From: Selenomonas sp.
GTDB taxonomy: Bacteria; Bacillota; Negativicutes; Selenomonadales; Selenomonadaceae
Length of the DNA: 8,521 bases
NCBI GenBank assembly: GCA_015265235.1
Contig: JABZYJ010000079.1
Coordinates: 1-8,521, forward strand
Reading direction: 5' to 3'
Part shown: piece after piece, positions 1-6,851 of the stretch
How the letters are laid out: each line of letters opens with the position of its first letter
How positions within the stretch are numbered: the first letter of the stretch is position 1
Position numbers and translations under genes: made by a program
Notes under the pieces: generated by a model
What the model was told of the DNA's origin: nothing
The model's database searches: none
What the model saw: only the letters and a program-made list of their open reading frames with translations

Positions 1-395
1 CTCTGATCCATGCGCATATCGAGCGGTGCGTCCAGCATATAGGAAAACCCACGCTCCGGCGTATCGATCTGCGGCGATGATACACCGAGGTCAAAGAGCA
101 CGCCATCCACGGAGGGAACGCCCTCTGCCGCGAGGATCGCGGCGAGATGGCGGAAGTTATCCCGCACGAGGGAGACCTGACAGCGGACATCCGCCAGCCG
201 CTCACGCGCGGCGGCAATCGCCGTCTCATCCTGGTCGATACCGATCAGGCGGCCCTGCTCCGACAGCTGTGCGGCGATGCGCTGCGCATGCCCTGCGCCG
301 CCGAGCGTCGCATCCACATAGATGCCGCCGGGCACGACGTTCAGCGCGGCCACTGCCTCCTCAGGCAGGACGCTCACATGATGAAATTCTGTCAT
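1..395 (-). CDS. rsmH: RsmH (MraW), 16S rRNA C1402 N4-methyltransferase, N-terminal part
   Basis: This is the N-terminal 131 residues of the SAM-dependent enzyme that N4-methylates cytidine 1402 in the decoding centre of 16S rRNA. The gene runs off the left edge; family members are about 310 residues. Visible motifs are the SAM-binding DATLGGAGH (residues 28-36), GIDQD (52-56), DLGVSSPQID (102-111), RGFSY (115-119) and DAPLDMRMD (122-130), all in canonical order. The ATG at 395-393 overlaps the mraZ stop codon in an ATGA arrangement. There is no good Shine-Dalgarno sequence just upstream, only a weak GGGA, so translation is probably coupled to mraZ. mraZ-rsmH is the conserved front of the division and cell wall cluster. 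I see no frame damage in the visible part. Confidence 0.95.
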   Translation of the reverse strand, partial: MTEFHHVSVLPEEAVAALNVVPGGIYVDATLGGAGHAQRIAAQLSEQGRLIGIDQDETAIAAARERLADVRCQVSLVRDNFRHLAAILAAEGVPSVDGVLFDLGVSSPQIDTPERGFSYMLDAPLDMRMDQ

Positions 396-835
396 ATCGT
401 AATCCCGTAGCCCGCCAGCTGCGTCGAGATCTCCGTGATGTTCGGATCGACCTCACCTGCATAGCGTGCCCACTTCTCCTTCGCCCAGACCTCGATGCGC
501 GTATCCGCGCCCGTGAGGATCACATCCTGCTTCAGTCCGATGTCCGCATAGTCGCGCAGATTGGCGGGCACGAGGAAACGCCCCTGCTTATCACACTCGA
601 GCGTCCGCGCGCCCGCGATGAAAAAGCGCACAAAAGCGCGGGCATTTGGATCGGCAATCGAGAGTGTCCGCAGCTTCGCCGTGAACTCATCCCACGCCGC
701 CTGAGGAAAGAGGAACAGGCTGCCGTCGAGGCCCTTGGTGATGATGAACGAGACCCCGAGTTCCTGCCGAAAATCGGCAGGCAGGATGACGCGGCCCTTG
801 GCATCAATGCTGTGGGTGTACTCCCCCATGAACAT
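392..835 (-). CDS. mraZ: MraZ, transcriptional regulator of the dcw cluster
   Basis: This 147-residue protein has the usual length for MraZ, a DNA-binding regulator that forms rings and controls its own division and cell wall operon. It shows the typical start MFMGEY and the two AbrB-like repeats: DAKGRVILPADFR at residues 11-23 and DKQGRFLVPANLR at 82-94. The ATG at 835 is preceded by AAAGGTGG (845-852) with 9 nt spacing, which supports this start over the in-frame ATG two codons later. The gene is the first of its operon and overlaps rsmH by four bases (ATGA). A sigma70-type promoter lies at 911-939. Four 10-bp repeats at 861-900 in the 5' untranslated region are the likely binding site for MraZ itself, so autoregulation is expected. 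The role follows from work on MraZ in other bacteria; the domain match is seen directly. Confidence 0.97.
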   Translation of the reverse strand: MFMGEYTHSIDAKGRVILPADFRQELGVSFIITKGLDGSLFLFPQAAWDEFTAKLRTLSIADPNARAFVRFFIAGARTLECDKQGRFLVPANLRDYADIGLKQDVILTGADTRIEVWAKEKWARYAGEVDPNITEISTQLAGYGITI

Positions 836-844
836 CCGGCCGCA

Positions 845-852
845 CCACCTTT
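845..852 (-). promoter_or_regulatory. mraZ ribosome binding site
   Basis: AAAGGTGG on the minus strand lies 9 nt upstream of the ATG at 835. It favours the MFMGEY start. It continues the GTGG-rich character of the upstream operator, so MraZ binding and ribosome access may interfere with each other (inference). Confidence 0.8.
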
Positions 853-860
853 CAGGATTC

Positions 861-900
861 TATCGCCACTATATGACACAATTCACCACAATCCACCACT
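861..900 (-). promoter_or_regulatory. Predicted MraZ operator: four 10-bp direct repeats
   Basis: Read on the minus strand, four consecutive 10-mers line up without gaps: AGTGGTGGAT (900-891), TGTGGTGAAT (890-881), TGTGTCATAT (880-871) and AGTGGCGATA (870-861). The shared core is WGTGG, with the third copy degenerate. A weaker fifth unit, TGTAGATAAA, lies at 910-901 against the -10 box. MraZ operators in other bacteria are short G-rich repeats (TGGGN in E. coli, AAAGTG-type in Mycoplasma) at 10-bp periodicity near the mraZ promoter. The array begins at or just after the predicted transcription start (about 904), a suitable place for autorepression. The repeats are seen in the sequence; MraZ binding is inferred. 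Confidence 0.8.
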
Positions 901-910
901 TTTATCTACA

Positions 911-939
911 GTTATAGCAAAAACAGGCATTTTTTTCAA
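911..939 (-). promoter_or_regulatory. Promoter of the mraZ-rsmH (dcw) operon
   Basis: On the minus strand, -35 TTGAAA (939-934) and -10 TATAAC (916-911) are separated by exactly 17 bp. The -10 is preceded by TG plus one base, making it an extended -10. Each hexamer matches the sigma70/sigmaA consensus at five of six positions. The predicted start is near 904, giving a leader of about 70 nt that contains the MraZ repeats. Confidence 0.82.
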
Positions 940-958
940 GAAAACGCACATTCGGTTT

Positions 959-1006
959 TCTTGGTATACAATGGATGAAATTTTCTGTAAGCCTTGATAT
1001 ACAAGG
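959..1006. promoter_or_regulatory. Pair of similar imperfect palindromes upstream of PmraZ
   Basis: Two related sites read on the plus strand as TCTTGGTATACAATG (959-973) and CCTTGATATACAAGG (992-1006). Both follow the pattern CTTG-R-TATAC-AAG, and their centres are 33 bp apart, close to three helical turns. The second has perfect 5-bp arms. The layout resembles a double operator for a dimeric repressor. The core is similar to TTGGTATACCAA-type sites bound by FCD-type GntR regulators, but that resemblance is only suggestive. The sites sit about 60 and 95 bp upstream of the predicted mraZ start, and they could also be relics or chance. Confidence 0.35.
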
Positions 1007-1040
1007 ATTCCTTTCTTTTTCTCAGAAATGAGTGCAGCAT

Positions 1041-1080
1041 AAAAAAGGACTTACCTCCTACCGGAAGTAAGTCCTTTTTT
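1041..1080 (-). terminator. Rho-independent terminator after asd, probably bidirectional
   Basis: GGACTTAC (1047-1054) pairs perfectly with GTAAGTCC (1067-1074). A further three pairs beyond one mismatch lead to a 4-nt loop. Six A residues precede the stem and six T residues follow it on the plus strand, so both orientations have a U-tract. It begins 11 nt beyond the asd stop codon and separates dapB-asd from the mraZ promoter. Confidence 0.93.
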
Positions 1081-1090
1081 ATACGGTCAT

Positions 1091-2122
1091 TCAAACGAGA
1101 TCGTGTGCGATCATATACTCTGCGATCTGGAGTGCATTGAGTGCCGCGCCCTTGCGGATCTGGTCGCCGCAGATCCAGAAGTTCAGCGTATTCTCCTGCG
1201 ACTCATCGTAACGCAGACGGCCGATCTCCACATCGTACTTGTTCGAGGTGAAGAGCGGCATCGGATACTCCTGCTCTGCGGGGTTGTCGCGCAGGATGAT
1301 GCCCGGGAACGCTGCAATCGCCGCACGCGCCGCCTCAAGCGTCACCTTGTCCTCAAACTCGACGTTGACGGACTCGGCGTGGCTGCGGTAGACGGGTACG
1401 CGCACCGTCGTCGCCGTGATGCGCATACGGTCGTCACCCATGATTTTCTTTGTCTCGTCGATCATCTTCATTTCCTCTTTGGTGTAGAGGTTGTCCTTGA
1501 AGACGTCGATCTGCGGAATGAGGTTGAACGCGATCTGATAGTGCTTCGGCAGTTTGCCGACGGGCAGTACCTTTGCCACGGGCTCTTTGCCGGAGGCGAG
1601 GGCTGCAACCTGCTCCTCGAGCTCCGCCATCCCCTCCTTGCCCGCACCGGAGACCGCCTGATAGGTCGACACGACGATGCGGCGGATCTTCGCGATATCG
1701 TAGAGCGGCTTCAACCCCATGACCATGATGATGGTCGAGCAGTTCGGGTTCGCGATGATGCCCTTGTGCGCCTTGATCGCCTCGGGATTGACCTCGGGCA
1801 CGACGAGCGGCACCTCCGGATCCATGCGGAAAGCACTCGAGTTGTCGATGACGATCGCCCCTGCCTTGACGGCGTGGGGAGCAAACTCCTTGCTTGCCGC
1901 ACCGCCCGCAAAGAGCGCGATGTCAATTCCCTCAAAGGAGTCCGGCGTCGTCTCCTGCACCGTATACTCCTTGCCCATAAACGCGATTTTCTTCCCTGCG
2001 GAGCGGCTGGACGCGAGCAGCCGCAGCTCCGCGAACGGGAACTTGCGCTCCTCGATGAGTGTCAGGAATTCCTGTCCGACTGCGCCCGTTGCGCCGAGTA
2101 TTGCGACACGATATTTCTTCAT
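1091..2122 (-). CDS. asd: Aspartate-semialdehyde dehydrogenase
   Basis: The 343-residue cytoplasmic enzyme reduces aspartyl phosphate to aspartate semialdehyde with NADPH. This is the branch point leading to threonine, methionine and diaminopimelate/lysine. The N-terminal Rossmann motif GATGAVG lies at residues 10-16 and NSSAFR at 94-99. The catalytic cysteine is Cys128 in NPNCST, followed by YQAVSGAG at 154-161. RVPV lies at 241-244 and the catalytic His is His248 in SHAES. The C-terminal GDQIRKGAALNALQIAE is typical. Length and motifs are complete, and no damage is seen. The ATG at 2122 has AAGGGG (2129-2134) 6 nt upstream, overlapping the dapB stop codon, and only 10 nt separate the two genes. 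They are therefore one transcript, driven from the promoter at 2952-2981 and ended by the terminator at 1041-1080. Confidence 0.97.
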   Translation of the reverse strand: MKKYRVAILGATGAVGQEFLTLIEERKFPFAELRLLASSRSAGKKIAFMGKEYTVQETTPDSFEGIDIALFAGGAASKEFAPHAVKAGAIVIDNSSAFRMDPEVPLVVPEVNPEAIKAHKGIIANPNCSTIIMVMGLKPLYDIAKIRRIVVSTYQAVSGAGKEGMAELEEQVAALASGKEPVAKVLPVGKLPKHYQIAFNLIPQIDVFKDNLYTKEEMKMIDETKKIMGDDRMRITATTVRVPVYRSHAESVNVEFEDKVTLEAARAAIAAFPGIILRDNPAEQEYPMPLFTSNKYDVEIGRLRYDESQENTLNFWICGDQIRKGAALNALQIAEYMIAHDLV

Positions 2123-2132
2123 ATTCTACCCC

Positions 2133-2921
2133 TTACAGCAGCTTATCCAATCCGACCGTGAGCGACGTGAGCGAGCGCACCTTCTTCGCGGCGAGCACGA
2201 CCCCCGGCATGAACGACTCACGGTTGATCGAGTCGTGGCGGATCGTGAGCGTCTGCCCGAGCCCGCCGAAGATGACCTCCTGATGTGCGACATAGCCCGG
2301 CAGGCGCACGCTGTGAATGTGCATGCCCTCAAAGTCCGCGCCGCGTGCACCGTCGAGCGTCTCCTTCTCGCAGGGATGCCCCTGCTCATGTACCTCACGC
2401 ACCTCGGCGATCATCTCCGCCGTCCGCACGGCTGTACCTGAGGGCGCATCGAGCTTGTTGTCGTGGTGCAGTTCGATGATCTCCACCTCGGGCATGTACT
2501 TCGCCGCCATACGGCTCATCAGCATCATCAGCACCGCGCCGATGGCAAAATTCGGTGCGATAAACGCCGGCGTATCATTCTTCTCTGCCGCCGCCTTGAT
2601 CTCACGCTGCTGCTCCTCCGAGATGCCCGTCGTCCCAACCACGGGTGACACCTTATGCGTGAGTGCCAGCAGCACATTCTGATAGACGACATCGGGACGC
2701 GTGAAGTCGATCATCACGTCCGGATGCAGACGTTCGAGTGCTGCCGCGAGATCGGTCTCCACGAGCACGCCGTTCTTCGTCAGCCCTGCGAGTTCGCCGC
2801 TGTCGCCGCATGCGTTGATGTCCACCGCACCGACAAGCGTCAGCTCCGGATCCTCGATCACGGCTTTCAGCACTGCGCGTCCCATGCGTCCGCAGGCACC
2901 GTTGACCAAAACATTTGTCAA
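2133..2921 (-). CDS. dapB: 4-hydroxy-tetrahydrodipicolinate reductase
   Basis: This 262-residue protein has the standard length for DapB, which reduces 4-hydroxy-tetrahydrodipicolinate with NAD(P)H on the diaminopimelate/lysine route and so supplies peptidoglycan precursors. The nucleotide-binding motif GACGRMG lies at residues 8-14, GTTG at 96-99 and APNFAIG at 122-128. The catalytic stretch HHDNKLDAPSGT is at 152-163, with His152 and Lys156 in the places of the E. coli catalytic His and Lys. The start codon is TTG (2921-2919). It is chosen because AGGAGGGG (2928-2935) lies 6 nt upstream and the product begins correctly at the Rossmann strand; the nearby ATG at 2914 is out of frame. The gene has its own promoter and is followed after 10 nt by asd. 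Confidence 0.96.
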   Translation of the reverse strand: MTNVLVNGACGRMGRAVLKAVIEDPELTLVGAVDINACGDSGELAGLTKNGVLVETDLAAALERLHPDVMIDFTRPDVVYQNVLLALTHKVSPVVGTTGISEEQQREIKAAAEKNDTPAFIAPNFAIGAVLMMLMSRMAAKYMPEVEIIELHHDNKLDAPSGTAVRTAEMIAEVREVHEQGHPCEKETLDGARGADFEGMHIHSVRLPGYVAHQEVIFGGLGQTLTIRHDSINRESFMPGVVLAAKKVRSLTSLTVGLDKLL

Positions 2922-2927
2922 GGCAAT

Positions 2928-2935
2928 CCCCTCCT
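2928..2935 (-). promoter_or_regulatory. dapB ribosome binding site that fixes a TTG start
   Basis: AGGAGGGG on the minus strand, 6 nt upstream of TTG at 2921. This near-perfect anti-SD match offsets the weak start codon and rules out the out-of-frame ATG at 2914. Confidence 0.88.
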
Positions 2936-2951
2936 ATGTTATCATTTGTCT

Positions 2952-2981
2952 ATTCTATCGCAGAGAATCCATCGCTGTCAA
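2952..2981 (-). promoter_or_regulatory. Promoter of dapB-asd
   Basis: On the minus strand, a perfect -35 TTGACA (2981-2976) is followed after 18 bp by -10 TAGAAT (2957-2952), which matches five of six bases. It lies wholly in the 69-bp gap between recG and dapB. The predicted start near 2945 gives a leader of only about 24 nt. That is too short for a lysine riboswitch or T-box, so control of this unit, if any, must act at the promoter. Confidence 0.85.
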
Positions 2982-4082
2982 GGAATACACTCATACCTCC
3001 CGTATATGCTCAAACTGCTCGCGATACTGCTGCAAAAGTGCCGGCCGGACAAAATCGAGTGCCGCAGGATCATCGACGGTTGCCAGCGCCGCACGCCGCG
3101 CGAGGAGAAGCAGATCCATGTCGGCGAGCACGTCGGCGATCTTCAAATCGCCCAGCCCATGCTGCATCGCACCGAAGAACTGCCCCGGTCCGCGCAGCCG
3201 CAGATCTTCCTCCGCCAGACGGAACCCGTCGCTCGTCTCCTCGATCACGCGCAGCCGCTCCGCGCCCGCCGCCTGCCGCCCCGCAATGAGGATGCAGTAG
3301 GACGCATCACTGCCGCGCCCCACGCGTCCGCGCAGCTGATGCAGCTGTGCCAGTCCGAACCGCTCCGCGTGCTCGACCACGAGAACCGTCGCGTTCGGTA
3401 CATTGACGCCCACCTCGATCACGGTTGTCGCTACGAGCAGCTTGATCTCCCCTGCGTAGAAGCCGCGCATCACCGCCTCCTTATCCGCTGCCCTCAGGCG
3501 TCCATGGACAAGCCCGCAGCGGATGCCGCGAAAAGAGCCGCGTGAGAGTTCCGCGTAAACCTCCTCTGCCGATGGCAGATCGCTCTCCTCGTTTGCCTCG
3601 ATGAGGGGACAGACAACATACGCCTGCCGCCCACGCTCGATCTCGCGGCGGACGAAGGCGTAGATCTTCGCCCGCGCCGTCTCATCACGCAGGAATGTAC
3701 GGATGGGCTGTCGTCCCGGCGGCAGATGCTCGATGCGCGAGACGTCCAGATCGCCGTAGACCGTCAACGTCATCGTCCGTGGGATTGGCGTCGCTGTCAT
3801 GACGAGCACATCGGGCACGACCGCGCTCTTTTTTTCGAGCGCGGAACGCTGCGCCACACCGAAACGATGCTGCTCATCCGTCACCACGAGTCCGAGGCGG
3901 TCAAACGCCACCCCCTTCTGAATCAGGGCGTGCGTTCCGATGACGATGTCGATCTCATGTGCAGCGAGAGCGGACAGCACCTCCGTATGCTCCTTCTTTG
4001 TGAGCCGCCCCGAGAGAAAGCCCACGCGGATACCGAGCGGCGTCAGAAGCTCCCGCAGGCCGTCATAATGTTGGCGCGCAAG

Positions 4083-4087
4083 AATTC
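4083..4087 (-). other. Frameshift point in recG (one base missing)
   Basis: On the minus strand the sequence reads ACG GAA TTC TTG. RecG requires Glu followed by Ile-Leu-Ala-Arg-Gln-His, that is GAA (or GAG) ATT CTT GCG. One A or G is therefore missing, and the junction incidentally forms GAATTC. The original frame hits a TGA within about 15 codons. Confidence 0.85.
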
Positions 4088-4480
4088 CGTCGGTGCCATC
4101 AGCGCACCCTGACAGCCGCTCTCCACCGTCTTGACGAGGGAAAGGAGCGCAATCGCCGTCTTGCCCGAGCCAACGTCACCCTGTACAAGGCGCCGCATGG
4201 GCAGCGGAGCCTCCATATCACGCGAGATCTCCGCCCAGACCTTCTCCTGATCCTCGGTCAGGGCAAAGGGAAGCGCATCACGTACACGCGCAATCAGCGC
4301 ACCGTTCGCCCGATGGGCAATCCCCTCCTCGTGCTCCGCCGTCTGCTTTTTGAGCGCGAGCAGCCCACACTGGATGAGGTAGAGCTCCTCAAAGGCGAGC
4401 CGCCGCCGTGCCGCTGCAAGTTCCTCCGTATCCTTTGGGAAGTGAATCTGACGAAATGCTGCCGCACGCCCAATGAGATG

Positions 4481-4483
4481 CTA
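4481..4483 (-). other. In-frame TAG in recG, codon 192
   Basis: The frame reads LPEQIRAE-TAG-HLIGRAAAF and stays in RecG register on both sides, so this is a substitution and not a frameshift. An aromatic Tyr codon (TAC or TAT) is the most likely original. No amber suppressor tRNA is visible in the window. Confidence 0.85.
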
Positions 4484-5062
4484 CTCCGCCCGAATCTGCT
4501 CCGGCAGGGGCTCCGTCAGCATCTCGCCCGCGTGCGCGAGCACATCCGCCGCCATCTGCCGCAGCTGTTTCTGCGTCAGCCCCTCCGTTGCCGCATAGAC
4601 CGGCAGAATGCCGAGATGCGTCGCGGCGTCCTCCTGTGCGCCGAGCAGGGCAAAGGACGTAACGGGTGAGAACGCCATCTGCCCGCCTCCGCCATAGGCA
4701 TAATCCACCTTCCCCGTGAGGAGAATGCGCTGTCCTGCGCGCAGCTTCCCTTTCAAAAAGCGCTGATTGAACCAGACCGCCTGCGCATAGCCTGTGCCAT
4801 CACCGACGAGCGCCGTAAGGACGGTAAAGCCGCGCCGCCGTGTCTGCCGCTCCGCCACCTGCTGAATCACGACGAGCACGGTCGCGCGCGTCCCTGCCGC
4901 AAGATCCATGATGCGCGTGATGCGGCTCTGATCCTCATAGGCGCGCGGATAGAACGTCAGGAGGTCGTACACCGTCCGTACACCGAGCCGCGTCAAGAGT
5001 GCTGCCTTCTTGACGCCGACGCCGCGTACGGCGTTCACACTGTCCGTCAGCTTCACGCGCTT

Positions 5063-5070
5063 CCTCCTTT
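5063..5070 (-). promoter_or_regulatory. recG ribosome binding site directly after the pckA terminator
   Basis: AAAGGAGG lies 6 nt upstream of the GTG at 5056 and fixes that start. Only one base (5071) separates it from the T-tract of the pckA terminator, so no promoter fits between terminator and gene. Confidence 0.87.
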
Positions 5071-5071
5071 C

Positions 5072-5101
5072 AAAAAAGGCTGCCGCATTTCTGCGACAGC
5101 C
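5072..5101 (-). terminator. Rho-independent terminator after pckA
   Basis: On the minus strand GGCTGTCGCA (5101-5092) pairs with TGCGGCAGCC (5087-5078) around a GAAA tetraloop, giving a 10-bp stem with one T-G wobble. Six T residues follow (5077-5072). It begins 20 nt after the pckA stop codon. It is strong by inspection, yet the recG Shine-Dalgarno follows immediately. Confidence 0.92.
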
Positions 5102-5121
5102 TCCATTTATCTAGGGAATCA

Positions 5122-6741
5122 TCAGAGCTGAGGGCCTGCGGCAACAAGCGCATCTGCGTCCTCGTTGCCTGCATACTTGCCAAAGTTCTTGATGAAGCGT
5201 GCGGCCAGATCCTTTGCCTTCTCCTCCCACTCCACGCGGCTTGCATAGGTGTCACGCGGGTCGAGAATCTTCGGATCGACACCCGGCAGCTCCGTCGGGA
5301 TCTCGAAGTCGAAGTACGGGAGCTTCTTCGTCGGCGCACTGTCAATCGCACCGTTCTGGATCGCGTGGATGATGCCGCGCGTATCCTGAATGGAGATGCG
5401 CTTGCCCGTACCGTTCCACCCCGTATTGACGAGGTAAGCACGCGAGCCGTGCTCCTGCATCTTGCGGACGAGCTCATGCGCATACTTTGCCGGATGGAGT
5501 TCGAGGAACGCCTGTCCAAAGCACGCGGAGAACGTCGGCGTCGGTTCGGTGATGCCGCGCTCCGTGCCCGCGAGTTTCGACGTGAAGCCCGAGAGGAAGT
5601 AGTACTTCGTCTGCTCCGGCGTCAAAATCGAGACGGGCGGCAGCACGCCGAATGCATCGGCAGAGAGGAAGATGACGTGCTTTGCATGCGGGCCTGCCGA
5701 CTTCTTCGCGACCTTGCCCAGCACGATGTGCTCGATGTGATCAATCGGATAGGAGACACGCGTATTCTCCGTCACCGTCTTATCCGCAAAGTCCACGCGC
5801 CCAGCGAGATCGACGGTCACGTTCTCGAGAAGAGCATCACGGCGAATGGCGTTGTAGATGTCGGGCTCCGCCTCGGGGTCGAGGTTGATGACCTTCGCGT
5901 AGCAGCCGCCCTCATAGTTGAAGATACCCTCATCATCCCAGCCGTGCTCGTCGTCACCGATCAGGAGGCACTCCGAGTCCGTCGAGAGCGTCGTCTTGCC
6001 CGTGCCGGAAAGGCCGAAGAACAGCGTCGTATTCTCGCCGTTCATATCCGTATTTGCCGAGCAGTGCATGGAGGCGATGCCCTTCAGCGGGAGATAGTAG
6101 TTCATCATCGAGAACATACCCTTTTTCATCTCGCCGCCATACCACGTATTGACGATGATCTGCTCGCGGCTCGTGAGGTTGAACATGACCGCCGTCTCGG
6201 AGTTCAGGCCGAGATCGCCGAAATGCATAACGCGCGCCTTCGCCGCATTGTAGACCACGAAATCGGGCTTGAAGTTCTCGAGCTCCTCTGCCGTCGGACG
6301 AATGAACATATTCGTCACGAAATGCGCCTGCCAAGGCACTTCGACGATGAAGCGAACAGCCATGCGGGTATTTTCGTTGGCTCCGCAGAAGGCATCGACG
6401 ACAAAGAGACGCTTGTTGCAGAGCTCGCGGATCGCGATCTCGCGCACGGAGTTCCACGCTTTCTGCGAGGCGCGGTGGTTGTCGTTCTTGTAGGCGTCGG
6501 AGGTCCACCACACCGTGTCATGCGAAGTCTCATCGTCCACGATGTACTTGTCCTTCGGCGAACGTCCCGTGTAGATGCCCGTCATGACGTTGACGGCGTC
6601 CTTCATATTCGTGACCTGTCCGCGCTCATACCCCTCGAGATCGGGGCGCAGTTCCTCACGGAACAGCTGATCGTAGTCCGGATTGTGGACAATCTCCGTC
6701 GTCCCCGTGATGCCGTATTGTGTCAGATCAATATTTGCCAT
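5122..6741 (-). CDS. pckA: Phosphoenolpyruvate carboxykinase (ATP)
   Basis: This 539-residue protein matches the length of ATP-type PEP carboxykinase, which interconverts oxaloacetate plus ATP with PEP, CO2 and ADP. Substrate-binding GRSPKDK is at residues 59-65 and the metal-site region YGGEMKKG at 201-208. His226 lies in MHCSAN. The P-loop GLSGTGKT is at 243-250, GDDEHGW with the metal-binding Asp263-Asp264 at 262-268, and NTRVSYP at 326-332. FTSKLAGTERG is at 386-396, near the adenine site. The ATG at 6741 is chosen because AGAGG lies just upstream (6747-6751) and the MANIDL start fits the family. An in-frame ATG 24 codons earlier has no homologous sequence behind it. In succinate- and propionate-forming anaerobes this enzyme often works in the carboxylating direction; that direction is inferred here. 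A strong terminator follows. Confidence 0.97.
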   Translation of the reverse strand: MANIDLTQYGITGTTEIVHNPDYDQLFREELRPDLEGYERGQVTNMKDAVNVMTGIYTGRSPKDKYIVDDETSHDTVWWTSDAYKNDNHRASQKAWNSVREIAIRELCNKRLFVVDAFCGANENTRMAVRFIVEVPWQAHFVTNMFIRPTAEELENFKPDFVVYNAAKARVMHFGDLGLNSETAVMFNLTSREQIIVNTWYGGEMKKGMFSMMNYYLPLKGIASMHCSANTDMNGENTTLFFGLSGTGKTTLSTDSECLLIGDDEHGWDDEGIFNYEGGCYAKVINLDPEAEPDIYNAIRRDALLENVTVDLAGRVDFADKTVTENTRVSYPIDHIEHIVLGKVAKKSAGPHAKHVIFLSADAFGVLPPVSILTPEQTKYYFLSGFTSKLAGTERGITEPTPTFSACFGQAFLELHPAKYAHELVRKMQEHGSRAYLVNTGWNGTGKRISIQDTRGIIHAIQNGAIDSAPTKKLPYFDFEIPTELPGVDPKILDPRDTYASRVEWEEKAKDLAARFIKNFGKYAGNEDADALVAAGPQL

Positions 6742-6781
6742 AGTTACCTCTTCCTTCCAAAAGATCGGTGTCAATGGATGC

Positions 6782-6810
6782 GGAATGCGTGACTTTTCGT
6801 CTCTTATTCC
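6782..6810 (-). other. Imperfect hairpin in the pckA leader
   Basis: On the minus strand GGAAT and ATTCC (outer arms, 5 bp) enclose GAC-GAAAA-GTC (inner 3-bp stem), with 4-nt interior loops on each side. The structure lies about 40 nt upstream of the pckA start and has no U-tract, so it is not a terminator. It may be a small leader structure or chance. Confidence 0.25.
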
Positions 6811-6851
6811 CACACTCTGTCACATTTCTACATGAATAGGAAAAACCCTCT

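Larger units (their letters stand above)
2991..5056 (-). pseudogene. recG: RecG, ATP-dependent DNA helicase, broken by a nonsense codon and a frameshift
   Basis: RecG remodels stalled replication forks and branched DNA. Reading through the lesions gives about 688 residues, the normal family length. Residues 1-191 hold the N-terminal helical and wedge/OB-fold region. An in-frame TAG is codon 192 (4483-4481), after which the same frame continues with recognisable RecG sequence including Walker A GDVGSGKT at 293-300. The frame is lost at the GAA at 4087-4085 (MAPTE). The shifted frame resumes immediately with ILARQHYDGL, as expected for RecG, implying one missing base. Downstream motifs are DEQHRFG (box II), TATPIPRT (box III), QLHQLRGRVGRG (box VI) and the LRGPGQFFG end. 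The start is GTG at 5056 with AAAGGAGG 6 nt upstream. Translation as written gives only 191 residues with no helicase motor. Either the gene is dead or these are sequencing errors. Confidence 0.9.

Noticed and set aside
26..997. 323-codon plus-strand frame opposite rsmH and mraZ
   Set aside because: It is antisense to two verified genes and runs through the mraZ promoter and operator; the Arg/Pro-rich product is a composition artefact.
1041..1080. Riboswitch or T-box near asd
   Set aside because: The structure is a simple terminator hairpin lying downstream of asd, with no conserved T-box or aptamer sequence.
1103..2161. 352-codon open frame on the plus strand opposite asd
   Set aside because: It is antisense to a complete, motif-verified asd gene. 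Its product is Arg/His/Leu-rich without recognisable domains, as expected from the complement of GC-rich coding DNA.
2655..3545. Plus-strand open frame spanning the dapB-recG junction
   Set aside because: It covers parts of two genuine minus-strand genes and their promoter, and its product has no motif.
2991..4025. C-terminal recG segment as an independent gene starting at GTG 4025
   Set aside because: The GTG is an internal Val in the RecG sequence VGFLSG, with no ribosome binding site. The segment lacks Walker A and simply continues the frameshifted gene.
4082..4091. Programmed frameshift in recG
   Set aside because: There is no slippery heptamer, stimulatory hairpin or internal Shine-Dalgarno at the site, and the same gene also carries a nonsense codon.
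5365..6792. 475-codon open frame on the plus strand opposite pckA
   Set aside because: It mirrors pckA almost exactly, has an Arg-rich composition, no ribosome binding site and no domain that I recognise.
6742..6813. 24-residue N-terminal extension of PckA from an upstream in-frame ATG
   Set aside because: The MANIDL start at 6741 has a ribosome binding site and matches the family. The extension has no homologous character.
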